Under the pieces are notes generated by a model, which saw nothing but the letters and a program-made list of their open reading frames with translations, ran no database searches and was not told the DNA's origin. A stretch of 64,000 nucleotides of DNA from JACRLW01 sp046349595 (lineage in GTDB: Bacteria; Planctomycetota; UBA1135; UBA2386). Below are positions 19,440-28,126 of the stretch, one piece after another (the first letter of the stretch is position 1; every line of letters begins with the position of its first letter). The stretch lies in assembly GCA_046349595.1 (NCBI GenBank), contig JAXMCA010000001.1, forward strand, positions 2,046,001 through 2,110,000. The letters run 5' to 3'. Made by a program: the position numbers and the translations under genes.

Positions 19440-20720
19440 ATGCGCCGCTCCTCCCTCGGCCGCATCGGGACCTGCACCGCGTCCGTCCTCGGCGCGCTGT
19501 GCGCCGCTGCGAGTTCCATCGCCCAGGCTCCGCCGGGCTACTACGACCACGTGGATCTCACCTCGACCTCCTCGCTGCGGACCTCGCTGCACGCGACCAT
19601 CAAGGACCACACGCGCATCCCGTACACCGCGTCGAGCACCGACACGTGGGACGTTCTGGAGCGGGCCGACGAGGATGCGGCGAACACCGCCAACATCCTC
19701 GACCTGTACCGCAAGCGCAGCTACCTCAAGGTGCACGGCGGCAACACCGACTACGACCGCGAGCACTCCTGGCCGAAGAGCTACGGCTTCCCGAACGACG
19801 ACGGGCGCGTCTATCCGTACACCGACTGCCATCACCTGTTCCTCTGCGACGTCTCGTACAACTCGACGCGCAGCAACAAGCCGTTCGCGAACTGCACGGC
19901 GAGCGCCTCGGAGTACCCGATCGAGGGCGGAGCCAGCGGCGTGTTCCCGGGGACATCGAACTGGTCCGCCGGGTCGCTGACGAACGGGAGCTGGCAGGTG
20001 TGGCGGGATCGCCGCGGCGACGTCGCGCGCGCGATGTTCTACATGGACGTGCGCTACGAGGGCGGCGTGCACGGCGTGACCGGCTGGCCGGAGCCCGACC
20101 TGATCCTCACCAACGATCGCAACCTGATCGACAGCCGGAACACGGGCAACAACGAGACCGTCGGCTACATGGGTCTGTTGTCGACGCTCCTGATCTGGAA
20201 CCTCGAGGATCCGCCGGATGCGCGCGAGATGCACCGCAACGACGTGGTGTTCCAGTACCAGCACAACCGCAACCCCTTCATCGACCATCCCGAATGGGTG
20301 GCGCTGCTGTTCGGCGGCTCATGGCCCGGCAGCTTCGCGAACTACGGCAGCGGTTGCATCGGCTCCAACGGCCTCGTCCCGCAGCTCACCGGCACCGGCC
20401 AGCCGCTGCTCGGTCAGGTGTTCCAGCTCGGCCTGATCTCCGCGCCGGCGAGCGTGCCCGCGGTGCTGAACATCGACGTGCTGCGTCGCAGCATCGATCT
20501 CACGAGCCTCGGGCTCGGAGGCTGCACCGCACTCGCCCTGCCGGTCTTCGGCATCGCCTCCGCCACGGGCCCGACCGGCTCGTTGTCGTTGCCGCTCGCG
20601 ATCCCGAACTCCTTCCCGCTCCTGACCGCGAGCGTGCACACCCAATGGCTCGTTCTCGATCCCGCCGGTCGAGGGCTCGTGCTGAGCAACGGTGGCTCGC
20701 TGACCTTCGGCAAGCTGTGA
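19440..20720 (+). CDS. Secreted endonuclease I family nuclease with extra C-terminal domain
   Basis: 426 residues from the ATG at 19440, which starts a signal peptide (about 1-29, cleavage near SIAQA). The endonuclease I domain shows 'DREHSWPKSYG' (about 105-115), 'TDCHHLFLCDVSYNSTRS' and 'NRNPFIDHPEW', the metal-site and active-site motifs of EndA/BsuFI-type secreted nucleases. After about residue 300, 'YGSGCIGSNGLVP' begins a separate beta-rich domain of about 120 residues, of a type I associate with secreted planctomycete proteins. It probably degrades extracellular DNA. The stop overlaps the next start (GTGA). Confidence 0.85.
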   Translation: MRRSSLGRIGTCTASVLGALCAAASSIAQAPPGYYDHVDLTSTSSLRTSLHATIKDHTRIPYTASSTDTWDVLERADEDAANTANILDLYRKRSYLKVHGGNTDYDREHSWPKSYGFPNDDGRVYPYTDCHHLFLCDVSYNSTRSNKPFANCTASASEYPIEGGASGVFPGTSNWSAGSLTNGSWQVWRDRRGDVARAMFYMDVRYEGGVHGVTGWPEPDLILTNDRNLIDSRNTGNNETVGYMGLLSTLLIWNLEDPPDAREMHRNDVVFQYQHNRNPFIDHPEWVALLFGGSWPGSFANYGSGCIGSNGLVPQLTGTGQPLLGQVFQLGLISAPASVPAVLNIDVLRRSIDLTSLGLGGCTALALPVFGIASATGPTGSLSLPLAIPNSFPLLTASVHTQWLVLDPAGRGLVLSNGGSLTFGKL

Positions 20721-21718
20721 GAACGACCACACGCCGCCCGCGCCGCTTCCGCGGCCTGCTCCTGGCCGCAGTCGGCTTGCTCCTGGCTCTCGGCTGCATC
20801 GAAGGGCTCCTCCGCATCGCCGACCCTTTCCACTACGCCGACGACGACATGGTGCAGCGTTTCGCGCTCGAGCTGCGCGACACGCGCGAGATCAGCCCGG
20901 CATTGTCGTCGTTCTACCTGCGGCCCAACGCGCACATCGAGTTCCTCGGGCAGACCTTCGACGTCAACGAGCGCGGCTACCGCACGCCACTCGTCCCCTA
21001 CGAGAAGGCCGAAGACGTCTACCGCATCGTCGTCGTCGGTGACTCCGTGCCCTTCGGCTGGGGGATCGCCGAGAAGGACTGCTTCCCACGCCGACTCGAG
21101 ACGCTCCTGAATCAGCGCGAGAAGCCCTTCGGCAGGAAGCGCGTCGAAGTCGTCAATCTCTCCGGTCCGGGACGCGGTCTCGGGGACTACCTCATCGTGC
21201 TCCAGCACGAGGCGATGAAGTACCACCCCGACCGCGTCATCGTGCCACTGATCTTCAACGACATCCCGCTGATGGAGGTGATCCCGCCGGAAGAGCGTCC
21301 GGCGCCGGCGCCGCAGCTGCCCTCCTGGCTCCACGGCGTGTGGACGGCACGCCTGTTCCACATCCTCTACCTGCGCATCGCCGGCTACGAGATGACCGGT
21401 GACTACTGGCTGGGCATCCGGTCTTCACCGAAGGCCCTGTCGGCGTTCCCGATCGCCTTCGCGAGCTTCAAGGCCGCGGCCGCCGGAACGCCGATCCTCC
21501 TGTTCGACACGATCGGGGAAGAACCCGGACACGGCGTGAAGGAGATCGCGGATGCCGCCGAGGCCACGGGCCTGGATCGCATCGAGTGCTTCCTGCGACT
21601 CTCCGAATGGCCGAGCAAGTGGGCGATCCGCGCGCCGAAGCACAACCATCCCAATCCGGCGGCGCACGACCACTACGCGCACGTGCTGTTCGACTGGTTC
21701 GCCGCGCACGGCCTGTGA
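20717..21718 (+). CDS. SGNH/GDSL-type hydrolase with N-terminal membrane anchor
   Basis: 333 residues from GTG at 20717, overlapping the nuclease stop by 4 nt. A hydrophobic helix (about 12-28, 'GLLLAAVGLLLALGCIEGLL') anchors or exports it. 'VVVGDSVPFGWG' (about 107-117) carries the nucleophile Ser of SGNH block I; 'NHPNPAAHDHYA' near residue 311 has the block V His. The family includes lipases, esterases and O-acetyl-glycan (de)acetylases. The preceding 'NERGYRTP' element is common in exported SGNH proteins of Planctomycetota and Bacteroidota. Substrate unknown. Confidence 0.8.
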   Translation: MRTTTRRPRRFRGLLLAAVGLLLALGCIEGLLRIADPFHYADDDMVQRFALELRDTREISPALSSFYLRPNAHIEFLGQTFDVNERGYRTPLVPYEKAEDVYRIVVVGDSVPFGWGIAEKDCFPRRLETLLNQREKPFGRKRVEVVNLSGPGRGLGDYLIVLQHEAMKYHPDRVIVPLIFNDIPLMEVIPPEERPAPAPQLPSWLHGVWTARLFHILYLRIAGYEMTGDYWLGIRSSPKALSAFPIAFASFKAAAAGTPILLFDTIGEEPGHGVKEIADAAEATGLDRIECFLRLSEWPSKWAIRAPKHNHPNPAAHDHYAHVLFDWFAAHGL

Positions 21719-21728
21719 CGCGCAGCGA

Positions 21729-22949
21729 CTACTCGGCCCGCACGTGGACCGTGCGGCCGACGTCGTCGAGCATCTCACGCAGCACGTCGTAGTCGGGGTG
21801 CTTGAGGATCATCCACGCGTTCGCGTGGTAGCCGTTCTCGACGCCCTGCGTCGGGCTCCCCGGGGGCGGGAGGAACTCACGCACGATCGCTCCCGCGTAG
21901 CGGCGTCGGATTTCGTCGATGCCCTCGTAGCGGGCGATGCGACCGTCGCGGTCCGGGCGGAGCGCGATCATCCCGCAGGCATTGCGACGCGACATGCGCA
22001 CGTCGCTCTGGCCGCTCACGATCGCCTTGGCCCATTCGACGTAGACATCGATCTCGTTCGCGGCGCAGTACAGGTCCCACACCCCCACCCCCGGCGGGCG
22101 ACAACCGATCTCGGAGAACTTCAGTCCCTTCGGACCGAAGAACCACTCCATGTGCGTGGGCGAGGTGTCGATCCCGAGCACGCCGAGCACCTTGCGCCCC
22201 ATCTCGCGTAGCTCGCGGTAGCCGTCCCCGTCGACGCGATTGGTGCAGACGATCTGCGGCGAGATCCAGCGCGTGCGCATCGCCTCGAGCACATTGGGGT
22301 AGTAGTGGCTCGCGAACTCGTGGAGCACGCGCCCGCCGACGGTGATCGTGTCCCAGAAGCCCTCGTGCCCCTCGATGAACTCCTCGAGCGCGACCGCGCG
22401 ACCGCGATCGACGCCGTGGGAGACGATGGCCGCGTCGAGTTCGGCGTCGTCGTTGCAACGCACCGCACCGGCGGCGCCGGCGGCAGCGAGCGGCTTGACG
22501 ATCACCGGATAGCCGACACGCGCGACGAACTCGCGTGCGGTCTTGGGATCGGATGCGCCCGTCGACTGCGCACAGGGGACACCGGCTTCGCGCAGCGCGT
22601 GCTTCATCGCCGCCTTGTCGCGGCACAGGAACGCGGTGCGGACCGACGTGCCCGAGATGCCGCAGCGCTCCCGCACATGCGCGACGGGCAGGACATGCGC
22701 TTCGACCGTGGTCTCGAGTCGATCGACCCATTCCCGTCCCTGGATGCGCCGCACCGCGGTCTCCAGCGCCTCCTCGTCGACCACCGAACGCACCTGCTCG
22801 TAGCCCCACAGCCATGAGCGCAACTCCTGGTCGAAGGCAGCCGCGGGGCGCTCACCGATCCCCGTGACCCTGGCCCCGACCGCGGCAAGGGCACGGACGT
22901 GTTCGCGTTGCGACTTCGGGAATCCCGGCTCGACGAAGAGGACGTGCAT
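21729..22949 (-). CDS. ATP-grasp carboxylate ligase, paralogue A
   Basis: 406 residues. The pre-ATP-grasp part (about 1-110) is Rossmann-like ('HVLFVEPGFPKSQREHVRALAAVG'); the ATP-grasp domain follows with 'CRDKAAMKHALREAGVP', 'YPVIVKPLAAAGAAG' (ATP-binding Lys), 'ALEEFIEG' and the metal-binding Glu in 'HMEWFFGPKGLKFSEIGCRPPG'. ATP-grasp enzymes couple a carboxylate to an amine or thiol through an acyl phosphate. The same block order and the 'HMEWF...E..xRPPG' motif recur in the genes at 24777 and 26893, so the three are paralogues. Substrates unknown. It lies downstream of glgA on the same strand. Confidence 0.85.
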   Translation of the reverse strand: MHVLFVEPGFPKSQREHVRALAAVGARVTGIGERPAAAFDQELRSWLWGYEQVRSVVDEEALETAVRRIQGREWVDRLETTVEAHVLPVAHVRERCGISGTSVRTAFLCRDKAAMKHALREAGVPCAQSTGASDPKTAREFVARVGYPVIVKPLAAAGAAGAVRCNDDAELDAAIVSHGVDRGRAVALEEFIEGHEGFWDTITVGGRVLHEFASHYYPNVLEAMRTRWISPQIVCTNRVDGDGYRELREMGRKVLGVLGIDTSPTHMEWFFGPKGLKFSEIGCRPPGVGVWDLYCAANEIDVYVEWAKAIVSGQSDVRMSRRNACGMIALRPDRDGRIARYEGIDEIRRRYAGAIVREFLPPPGSPTQGVENGYHANAWMILKHPDYDVLREMLDDVGRTVHVRAE

Positions 22950-23128
22950 GGACGACTCGACTCCTTCAGTTCAGAGCTCGAGAGACAACTGGTCTGTCGA
23001 GCTCGGCGTGGCCGCGCATGCGGCCACCGGTAAGCATCTGATCTACGACTCCGGAGGATTCGCGCGGCACGCGCGGATTCTCGTGAGCAGTAGATGCCAG
23101 CAGGACCGACAGCGCGGCCGAGTGCCTC

Positions 23129-23159
23129 GGGGTGCGGTGACCGAAGCGAGCCGCACCCC
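23129..23159 (-). terminator. Terminator-like hairpin downstream of glgA
   Basis: A perfect 9-bp GC-rich stem (23129-23137/23151-23159) with a 13-nt loop lies about 60 nt past the glgA stop on the minus strand, inside the 268-bp gap before the next minus-strand gene. No T-tract is present. Confidence 0.45.
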
Positions 23160-23217
23160 TTCGGTTGCGGCAGGAGGCCGCGCTGTGAGCCCGTATCATG
23201 GATTGCTTCTCGGGCTC

Positions 23218-24702
23218 TCAGCCGATCAACCGACGGTAGATCTCGACGTAGCGCGGCCCCTGTCGATCCCACGACCAGTCCTGCGCCATGCCGTTGAGCA
23301 TCAGGCGATGCCAGGTCGCGGTTTCGCGGAAGGTCGCGAGCGCGCGCTGGATCTGCGCCAGCAGCGCGTGGGACTCGTAGCGATCGAAGACGAAGCCGGT
23401 GCCGCTGCCGGTCGCCGGATCGAAGTCGACCACCGTGTCGGCGAGGCCGCCGGTGCGGCGGACCACCGGCACCGTGCCGTAGCGCAGGCTGTACATCTGG
23501 TTGAGTCCGCAGGGCTCGAACAGCGAGGGCATCAGGAAGATGTCGGCGCCGGCTTCGACCCAGTGTGCGAGTTCCTCGTTGTAGCCGCGGTAGATCCCGA
23601 CCCGCTCGGGCACCTGATCGCGCAGCCACTGGAAGTAGTCCTCGTAGCGCGCCTCGCCGCTGCCGAGCACGCACAGACGCACCCGTTCGTCGCGCAGCAC
23701 CACGGGCAGGACGTCGGGCAGGAGATCGAAGCCCTTCTGCGCGGTCAGTCGCGACACGATGCCGAGCACGATCGGATCGCCGTCCTGGCGCAGGTTGTAG
23801 CGGTCGAGCAGCTTCCGCTTGCAGATCGCCTTGCCGGCGAGATCCGCGGCGGAGAAATGCGTGGTCAGCCAGCGATCGGACTCGGGGTTCCAATCACCGT
23901 AGTCGACACCATTGACGATCCCGGTCAGGGCGTCGCGACGCGCACGCAGCACGTCGTCGAGGCCGCGTCCGCCGTCCTGCGTCTGGATCTCCTGGGCATA
24001 GGTGCCGCTGACCGTGGTCAGCCAGTCGGCGTACATCAGCCCGGTCTTCAGCAGGTTGACCTCGTTCTTGTTCGAGAGGTCGTCCTGGTGGAACAACCCG
24101 CGCGAACCACCGAGGCCCAGGTCCTCGATCACTCCCGGCTTGAACTGCCCCTGATAGCCGATGTTGTGGATCGTCAGCAGGGTGCGAGTGCGGCGGAACA
24201 GTCCGTCCCACGAGTACAGCGTGCGCAGGTAGAGCGGGATCAGTGCCGTGTGCCAGTCGTTGCAATGGAACACGTCCGGCGCGAAGCGCATCCGCTGGCA
24301 GAACTCGATCGCCGCGCGGCACAGCAGGCCGAAGCGGATGTGCTCGTCGGAGTAGGTCGACGAATAGAGCCGATCGCGCCCGAACATCGACGCCGAGTCG
24401 ACGAAGTAGACGCGCACCTTGCCTGCCGGAGTCGTCGCCGTGTCGGGGAGCAGACAGACCTTGGCGCCGAACTCCTGCTCGCTGCCGTCGAAGCGGATGC
24501 GGATGCGGCCGACGTCACGCGCCTCGTGCAGGTCGAAACCCCCGCTCTGGACCTGCCCGTACAGCGGCATGAAGATCCGCACGTCGTGCCCCTGGTTGCC
24601 GAGCCAGCGCCCGAGCCCGGCCACGACGTCGGCGAGGCCTCCGGTCTTCGCGAACGGGGTGACCTCGGAGGAGACCAGGGCGATGCGGAGCGGGTCGGCC
24701 AT
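23218..24702 (-). CDS. glgA: Glycogen synthase, bacterial GT5 type
   Basis: 494 residues from the ATG at 24702, where homology begins (MADPLRIALVSSEVTPFAKT); the frame is open further upstream but that part is not protein-like. The ADP-glucose-binding 'KTGGLADVV' is at 19-27. 'HCNDWHTALIPLYL', 'TIHNIGYQG' and the C-terminal 'PSLFEPCGLNQMYSLRYGTVPVVRRTGGLADTV' complete the GT5 signature. It adds glucose from ADP-glucose to the growing alpha-1,4-glucan. glgC is in the same locus at 33579. It is divergent from the ATP-grasp gene at 24777 across only 74 bp. Confidence 0.95.
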   Translation of the reverse strand: MADPLRIALVSSEVTPFAKTGGLADVVAGLGRWLGNQGHDVRIFMPLYGQVQSGGFDLHEARDVGRIRIRFDGSEQEFGAKVCLLPDTATTPAGKVRVYFVDSASMFGRDRLYSSTYSDEHIRFGLLCRAAIEFCQRMRFAPDVFHCNDWHTALIPLYLRTLYSWDGLFRRTRTLLTIHNIGYQGQFKPGVIEDLGLGGSRGLFHQDDLSNKNEVNLLKTGLMYADWLTTVSGTYAQEIQTQDGGRGLDDVLRARRDALTGIVNGVDYGDWNPESDRWLTTHFSAADLAGKAICKRKLLDRYNLRQDGDPIVLGIVSRLTAQKGFDLLPDVLPVVLRDERVRLCVLGSGEARYEDYFQWLRDQVPERVGIYRGYNEELAHWVEAGADIFLMPSLFEPCGLNQMYSLRYGTVPVVRRTGGLADTVVDFDPATGSGTGFVFDRYESHALLAQIQRALATFRETATWHRLMLNGMAQDWSWDRQGPRYVEIYRRLIG

Positions 24703-24776
24703 GAGCACTTGCAGGAGGGAGGGCGCACCGGTCCGATGAGCCGCCGGACCACTCGAGCGCCGAATCGATCGTAGCG

Positions 24777-26003
24777 ATGCACCACTGCGTTTTCGCCGCC
24801 CCCTTCGCACTCGAGAACACGATGCGCTTCGTGCGCGCCCTGCTCTCGCTGCCCCACACGCGCGTCGCGATCGTCTCCCAGGAACCGATCGAGAGACTGC
24901 CGGAAGACGTGCGCCAGTCGATCGCGGGATTCGCCCGCGTGAACGATGCGCTCGACGCCGACTGCCTGGTCGGCGGCGTACGCGAGGTCGCACGGCAACT
25001 CGACCGCGCCGTCGACTCCTTCTTCGGCATCCTCGAACAGGCCCAGGTCCCGATCGCCGAAGCCCGAGCGAAGCTGGGACTGAACGGCACCTCTCCGGCG
25101 GCAGCGCGCAACTTCCGCGACAAGGCCCTGATGAAGGACCTTCTGCGCGAGAACGGCCTCCCCTGCGCCCGTCACGAACTCGCGCGCAACAGCTTCGACG
25201 CGCTCGCCGCCGCGGCCCGCTTCGGCTACCCCATCGTCGCCAAGCCACCCGCCGGTGCCGGCGCGAAGGCCACGGTGCGCGCCGACAGCCGCGAGCAACT
25301 CGAGTCTTTCCTCGCCACGCAGGCTCCGACGCCCAACGCGCCGGTGCTGATCGAGGAGTTCGTCAAGGGCCGCGAATTCTCCTTCGACTCGATCTCCGTC
25401 GACGGCCGCCATCTGTTCCACTCGGTGTGCGCGTACAACCCCACTCCACTCGAGGTGGTGCAGACGCCGTGGATTCAGTGGTGCGTGCTGCTCCCGCGCG
25501 AGCTGTTCGTCCCGGAACTCGCGGCGATCCACGCCGCGGGTCCGCGCGCGCTCGACGTGCTCGGCATGGGCACCGGCATGAGCCACATGGAGTGGTTCCG
25601 CCGCCCCGACGGCTCGATCGCGATCTCCGAGGTCGCGGCGCGTCCCCCGGGTGCGCAGTTCATGTCGCTCCTGAGCTGGGCCCACGACGCCGACTTCTAT
25701 CGACTGTGGGCGCGGCTGATGACACGTGGCGAGGTCGAGGTCCCCCCGCGGCGCTTCGCCGCAGGCGCCGCCTACCTGCGCGCCCAGGGTGACGGCGAGA
25801 AGGTGACCGCCGTCCACGGCATCGCCGACGCGCAGGCCGAACTCGGTGAACTGGTCGTCGAAGCCCGCCTCCCGAAGGTCGGACAGGCGCGTTCCGGCAG
25901 CTACGAGGGCGAGGGCTACGTGATCGTGCGCGACGAGAACACCAAGGTCGTGCAGCACGCACTCGAACGCCTGGTCCGCCTGGTGCAGGTCCGCGTCGAT
26001 TGA
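24777..26003 (+). CDS. ATP-grasp carboxylate ligase, paralogue B
   Basis: 408 residues. Same layout as paralogue A: N-terminal Rossmann-like part, 'RDKALMKDLLRENGLP', 'YPIVAKPPAGAGAKATVR' (glycine-rich loop and Lys), 'LIEEFVKGREFSFDSISVDG', and the metal-binding region 'GMSHMEWFRRPDGSIAISEV' followed by ARPPG. It is divergent from glgA and ends overlapping (TTGA) the start of a small membrane protein. Its job is ATP-dependent ligation of an unidentified carboxylate; location next to glgA and two sister ligases suggests a shared pathway. Confidence 0.85.
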   Translation: MHHCVFAAPFALENTMRFVRALLSLPHTRVAIVSQEPIERLPEDVRQSIAGFARVNDALDADCLVGGVREVARQLDRAVDSFFGILEQAQVPIAEARAKLGLNGTSPAAARNFRDKALMKDLLRENGLPCARHELARNSFDALAAAARFGYPIVAKPPAGAGAKATVRADSREQLESFLATQAPTPNAPVLIEEFVKGREFSFDSISVDGRHLFHSVCAYNPTPLEVVQTPWIQWCVLLPRELFVPELAAIHAAGPRALDVLGMGTGMSHMEWFRRPDGSIAISEVAARPPGAQFMSLLSWAHDADFYRLWARLMTRGEVEVPPRRFAAGAAYLRAQGDGEKVTAVHGIADAQAELGELVVEARLPKVGQARSGSYEGEGYVIVRDENTKVVQHALERLVRLVQVRVD

Positions 26004-26497
26004 TCCCCTTCGCCCGTCTTCCGCAGGACGACCACGGCGGCCTGATCGACTGGTACGAACGCCTCTGGCGCGCGCTGGAAGCGCATGGCGGGGCCGTACT
26101 GTGGCTGGCGATCGCGTCGCTCGTGATGCTGGTCGCGAGTCTCGCGCTGGTGCGCTACCTCGTGGTGCGCATGCCGGCCGACTACTTCTGTCGGCACGGC
26201 CGGCCGGTTCCGCGACGCCATCCCGTGGTCCACGTGCTCGCGGTGGTCGCGCGCAACCTGATCGGCATCGTGCTGCTCGTGCTCGGGATCGTGATGCTGA
26301 TCGGCCCCGGTCAGGGACTGCTCACGATCCTGCTCGCCATCGGGCTGATCGACTTCCCCGGCAAGGCGCGCGTCGAGCTCGCGCTGGTGCGACGCAAGCC
26401 GATCCGCCACGCCATCGACTGGTGCCGCCACCGCGCCGGCAAGCCCTCGATCGTGCTCCCCGGGGATCCGCCGACGCCACCCCTCACCAGCGCCTGA
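26000..26497 (+). CDS. PGPGW-type small membrane protein
   Basis: 165 residues from a TTG at 26000, overlapping the ligase stop by 4 nt. Three hydrophobic stretches: about 33-52, 73-93 and 95-113. The middle has 'GPGQGLLTILLAIGLIDFPG', a variant of the PGPGW motif of putative transmembrane proteins of unknown function. A cytoplasmic tail rich in Arg/His follows. Its stop overlaps the 3' end of the opposite-strand lipoprotein gene by 14 nt. An alternative internal start is possible because TTG is rare. Confidence 0.65.
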   Translation: MIPFARLPQDDHGGLIDWYERLWRALEAHGGAVLWLAIASLVMLVASLALVRYLVVRMPADYFCRHGRPVPRRHPVVHVLAVVARNLIGIVLLVLGIVMLIGPGQGLLTILLAIGLIDFPGKARVELALVRRKPIRHAIDWCRHRAGKPSIVLPGDPPTPPLTSA

Positions 26498-26819
26498 CCA
26501 TGTCGAAGGGACGGAACACGCTGCCGAAGTCGCTCCAGTAGCGGTCGAAGGCCTTGAACACCGTCGGGTCGTAGTTGACGCCGTTGTAGAAGGCAACGAA
26601 GGGCCCGCTGATCACGCCGCCGAGGAACACGAAGGGTGTGGCCCACAGGCGCGAGCCCGACGACTCCTCGATGAAGCGCCGGGTCAGGTCCACGCCGCCG
26701 GTGATCGGACTCACCGCGGTGCCGAGGATGGTCGCACAACCGGTCAAGGCGACGCTCGAGAGTGCGAGGCCGAGGATTGCCGCGCGAACCGCGCGCGACG
26801 GCTTGCTGTTGCTGTTCAT
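26484..26819 (-). CDS. Small putative lipoprotein
   Basis: 111 residues with a clear lipoprotein leader: basic N-terminus, hydrophobic core and lipobox 'LTGC' (Cys28). The mature part of about 84 residues contains 'TPFVFLGGVISGPFVAFYNGVNYDP', a hydrophobic hairpin-like segment. I do not recognise a named family; it recalls small YceK/YidQ-like envelope lipoproteins only in layout. It is convergent with the PGPGW gene and divergent from the ATP-grasp gene at 26893 (73-bp gap). Confidence 0.7.
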   Translation of the reverse strand: MNSNSKPSRAVRAAILGLALSSVALTGCATILGTAVSPITGGVDLTRRFIEESSGSRLWATPFVFLGGVISGPFVAFYNGVNYDPTVFKAFDRYWSDFGSVFRPFDMVRRW

Positions 26820-26892
26820 GCTCGGGCCGATCGTAGCCTCGCGCAGGTCACCGTCCTATCGTGCGAGATGCCCCGAACCGGGGACTTCCACC

Positions 26893-28110
26893 ATGAACGT
26901 CGTCATGCTCTCGCCCGGCTTTCCGGACGACATGCCCTACTTCACGCGCGCGCTCGCGCGCACCGGAGCGAAGGTGTACGGGGTCGGCGACCAGCCCGCG
27001 CAGGCCCTGCCGACCGCAGCTCGCGAAGCCCTCACCGACCACCTCCGCGTCGGCAACCTGTGGGACGAGCAGGCCACCGTGCGCGCCGTCGGCGAGTGGA
27101 TGCGCGGCAAGTCCATCGACCGGGTCGAATGTCTGTGGGAACCGGGAATGGTGCTCGCCGCGCGCCTGCGCGAGGCCTTCGACGTGCCGGGACTCGACGT
27201 CGAGCGCTCGATCGCCTTCCGCGACAAGGCGCGGATGAAGGAGGTCCTGGAGAAGGCCGGTCTGCGCGTCCCGCGTCACGGGCGCGCACACACCAAGCAG
27301 GAGGTGCGCAGCGCCGTCGACCGCGTCGGTTTCCCCGCGATCGTCAAGCCGATCGCAGGCGCCGGCTCCGCCGACACCTTCCGCATCGACTCCGGTGCCG
27401 ATCTCGACCGCGCGCTCGCTGCGCTCGGACACGTCGACGAGGTGATCGTCGAGGAGTTCGTCGAAGGCGAGGAGTTCACCTACGACACCATCTCGATCGA
27501 CGGCAAGCCGGCCTACGACAACATCGCCTGGTATCGCCCGAAGCCGCTCGTCTCGCGCCTCAATCCCTGGATCAGTCCCCAGGCGATCGCGCTGCGCGAC
27601 CTCGAGCGCCCCGAGATCGCGGCGGGTCGCGCGCTCGGTCGACGCGTGCTCGAGGTCCTGGGCTTCGAGTCGGGCATGTCGCACATGGAGTGGTTCCGCA
27701 ATGCCGCCGGCGAGGCCGTGTTCGGCGAGATCGGCGGACGTGCGCCCGGAGGGCGACTCACCCACCTCATGAACTACGCCTCGGACCTCGACCTCTTCTC
27801 GGGTTGGGCCGAGGCCATCTGTCATCGCCGCTTCTCGCAGCGCATCGACCGTCGCTACAACGCCGCGGTGGTGTTCAAGCGCGCCGAAGGCGAGGGCATC
27901 ATCCGGCGCATCGAGGGGCTCGACAGCCTGCTCGCACGCTACGCCGAGCACATCGCGCACATCGATCTCGTCGCGGTGGGACAGCCGCGTCGCGACTGGC
28001 GGCAGGTGGTCACCGGCGACGGCTGGATCGTGGTCCGCCACCCCGAACTCGCCACGACACTGAAGATGGCCGACCAGTTCAGCACCGACCTGCGCATCTT
28101 CGCCGCCTGA
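26893..28110 (+). CDS. ATP-grasp carboxylate ligase, paralogue C
   Basis: 405 residues from the ATG at 26893. 'MNVVMLSPGFPDDMPYFTRA' is a Rossmann-like start close to paralogue A. ATP-grasp motifs: 'RDKARMKEVLEKAGLRVP', 'FPAIVKPIAGAGSADT', 'IVEEFVEGEEFTYDTISIDG', 'GMSHMEWFRNAAGEAVFGEI' plus GGRAPGG. First gene of a plus-strand run: this ligase, an S51-like hydrolase (16-bp gap), a CBM48-esterase (4-nt overlap), a RimK-like ligase and a second esterase (4-nt overlap). The tight spacing argues for one pathway. Confidence 0.87.
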   Translation: MNVVMLSPGFPDDMPYFTRALARTGAKVYGVGDQPAQALPTAAREALTDHLRVGNLWDEQATVRAVGEWMRGKSIDRVECLWEPGMVLAARLREAFDVPGLDVERSIAFRDKARMKEVLEKAGLRVPRHGRAHTKQEVRSAVDRVGFPAIVKPIAGAGSADTFRIDSGADLDRALAALGHVDEVIVEEFVEGEEFTYDTISIDGKPAYDNIAWYRPKPLVSRLNPWISPQAIALRDLERPEIAAGRALGRRVLEVLGFESGMSHMEWFRNAAGEAVFGEIGGRAPGGRLTHLMNYASDLDLFSGWAEAICHRRFSQRIDRRYNAAVVFKRAEGEGIIRRIEGLDSLLARYAEHIAHIDLVAVGQPRRDWRQVVTGDGWIVVRHPELATTLKMADQFSTDLRIFAA

Positions 28111-28126
28111 TTCCGGAACCCAGACC

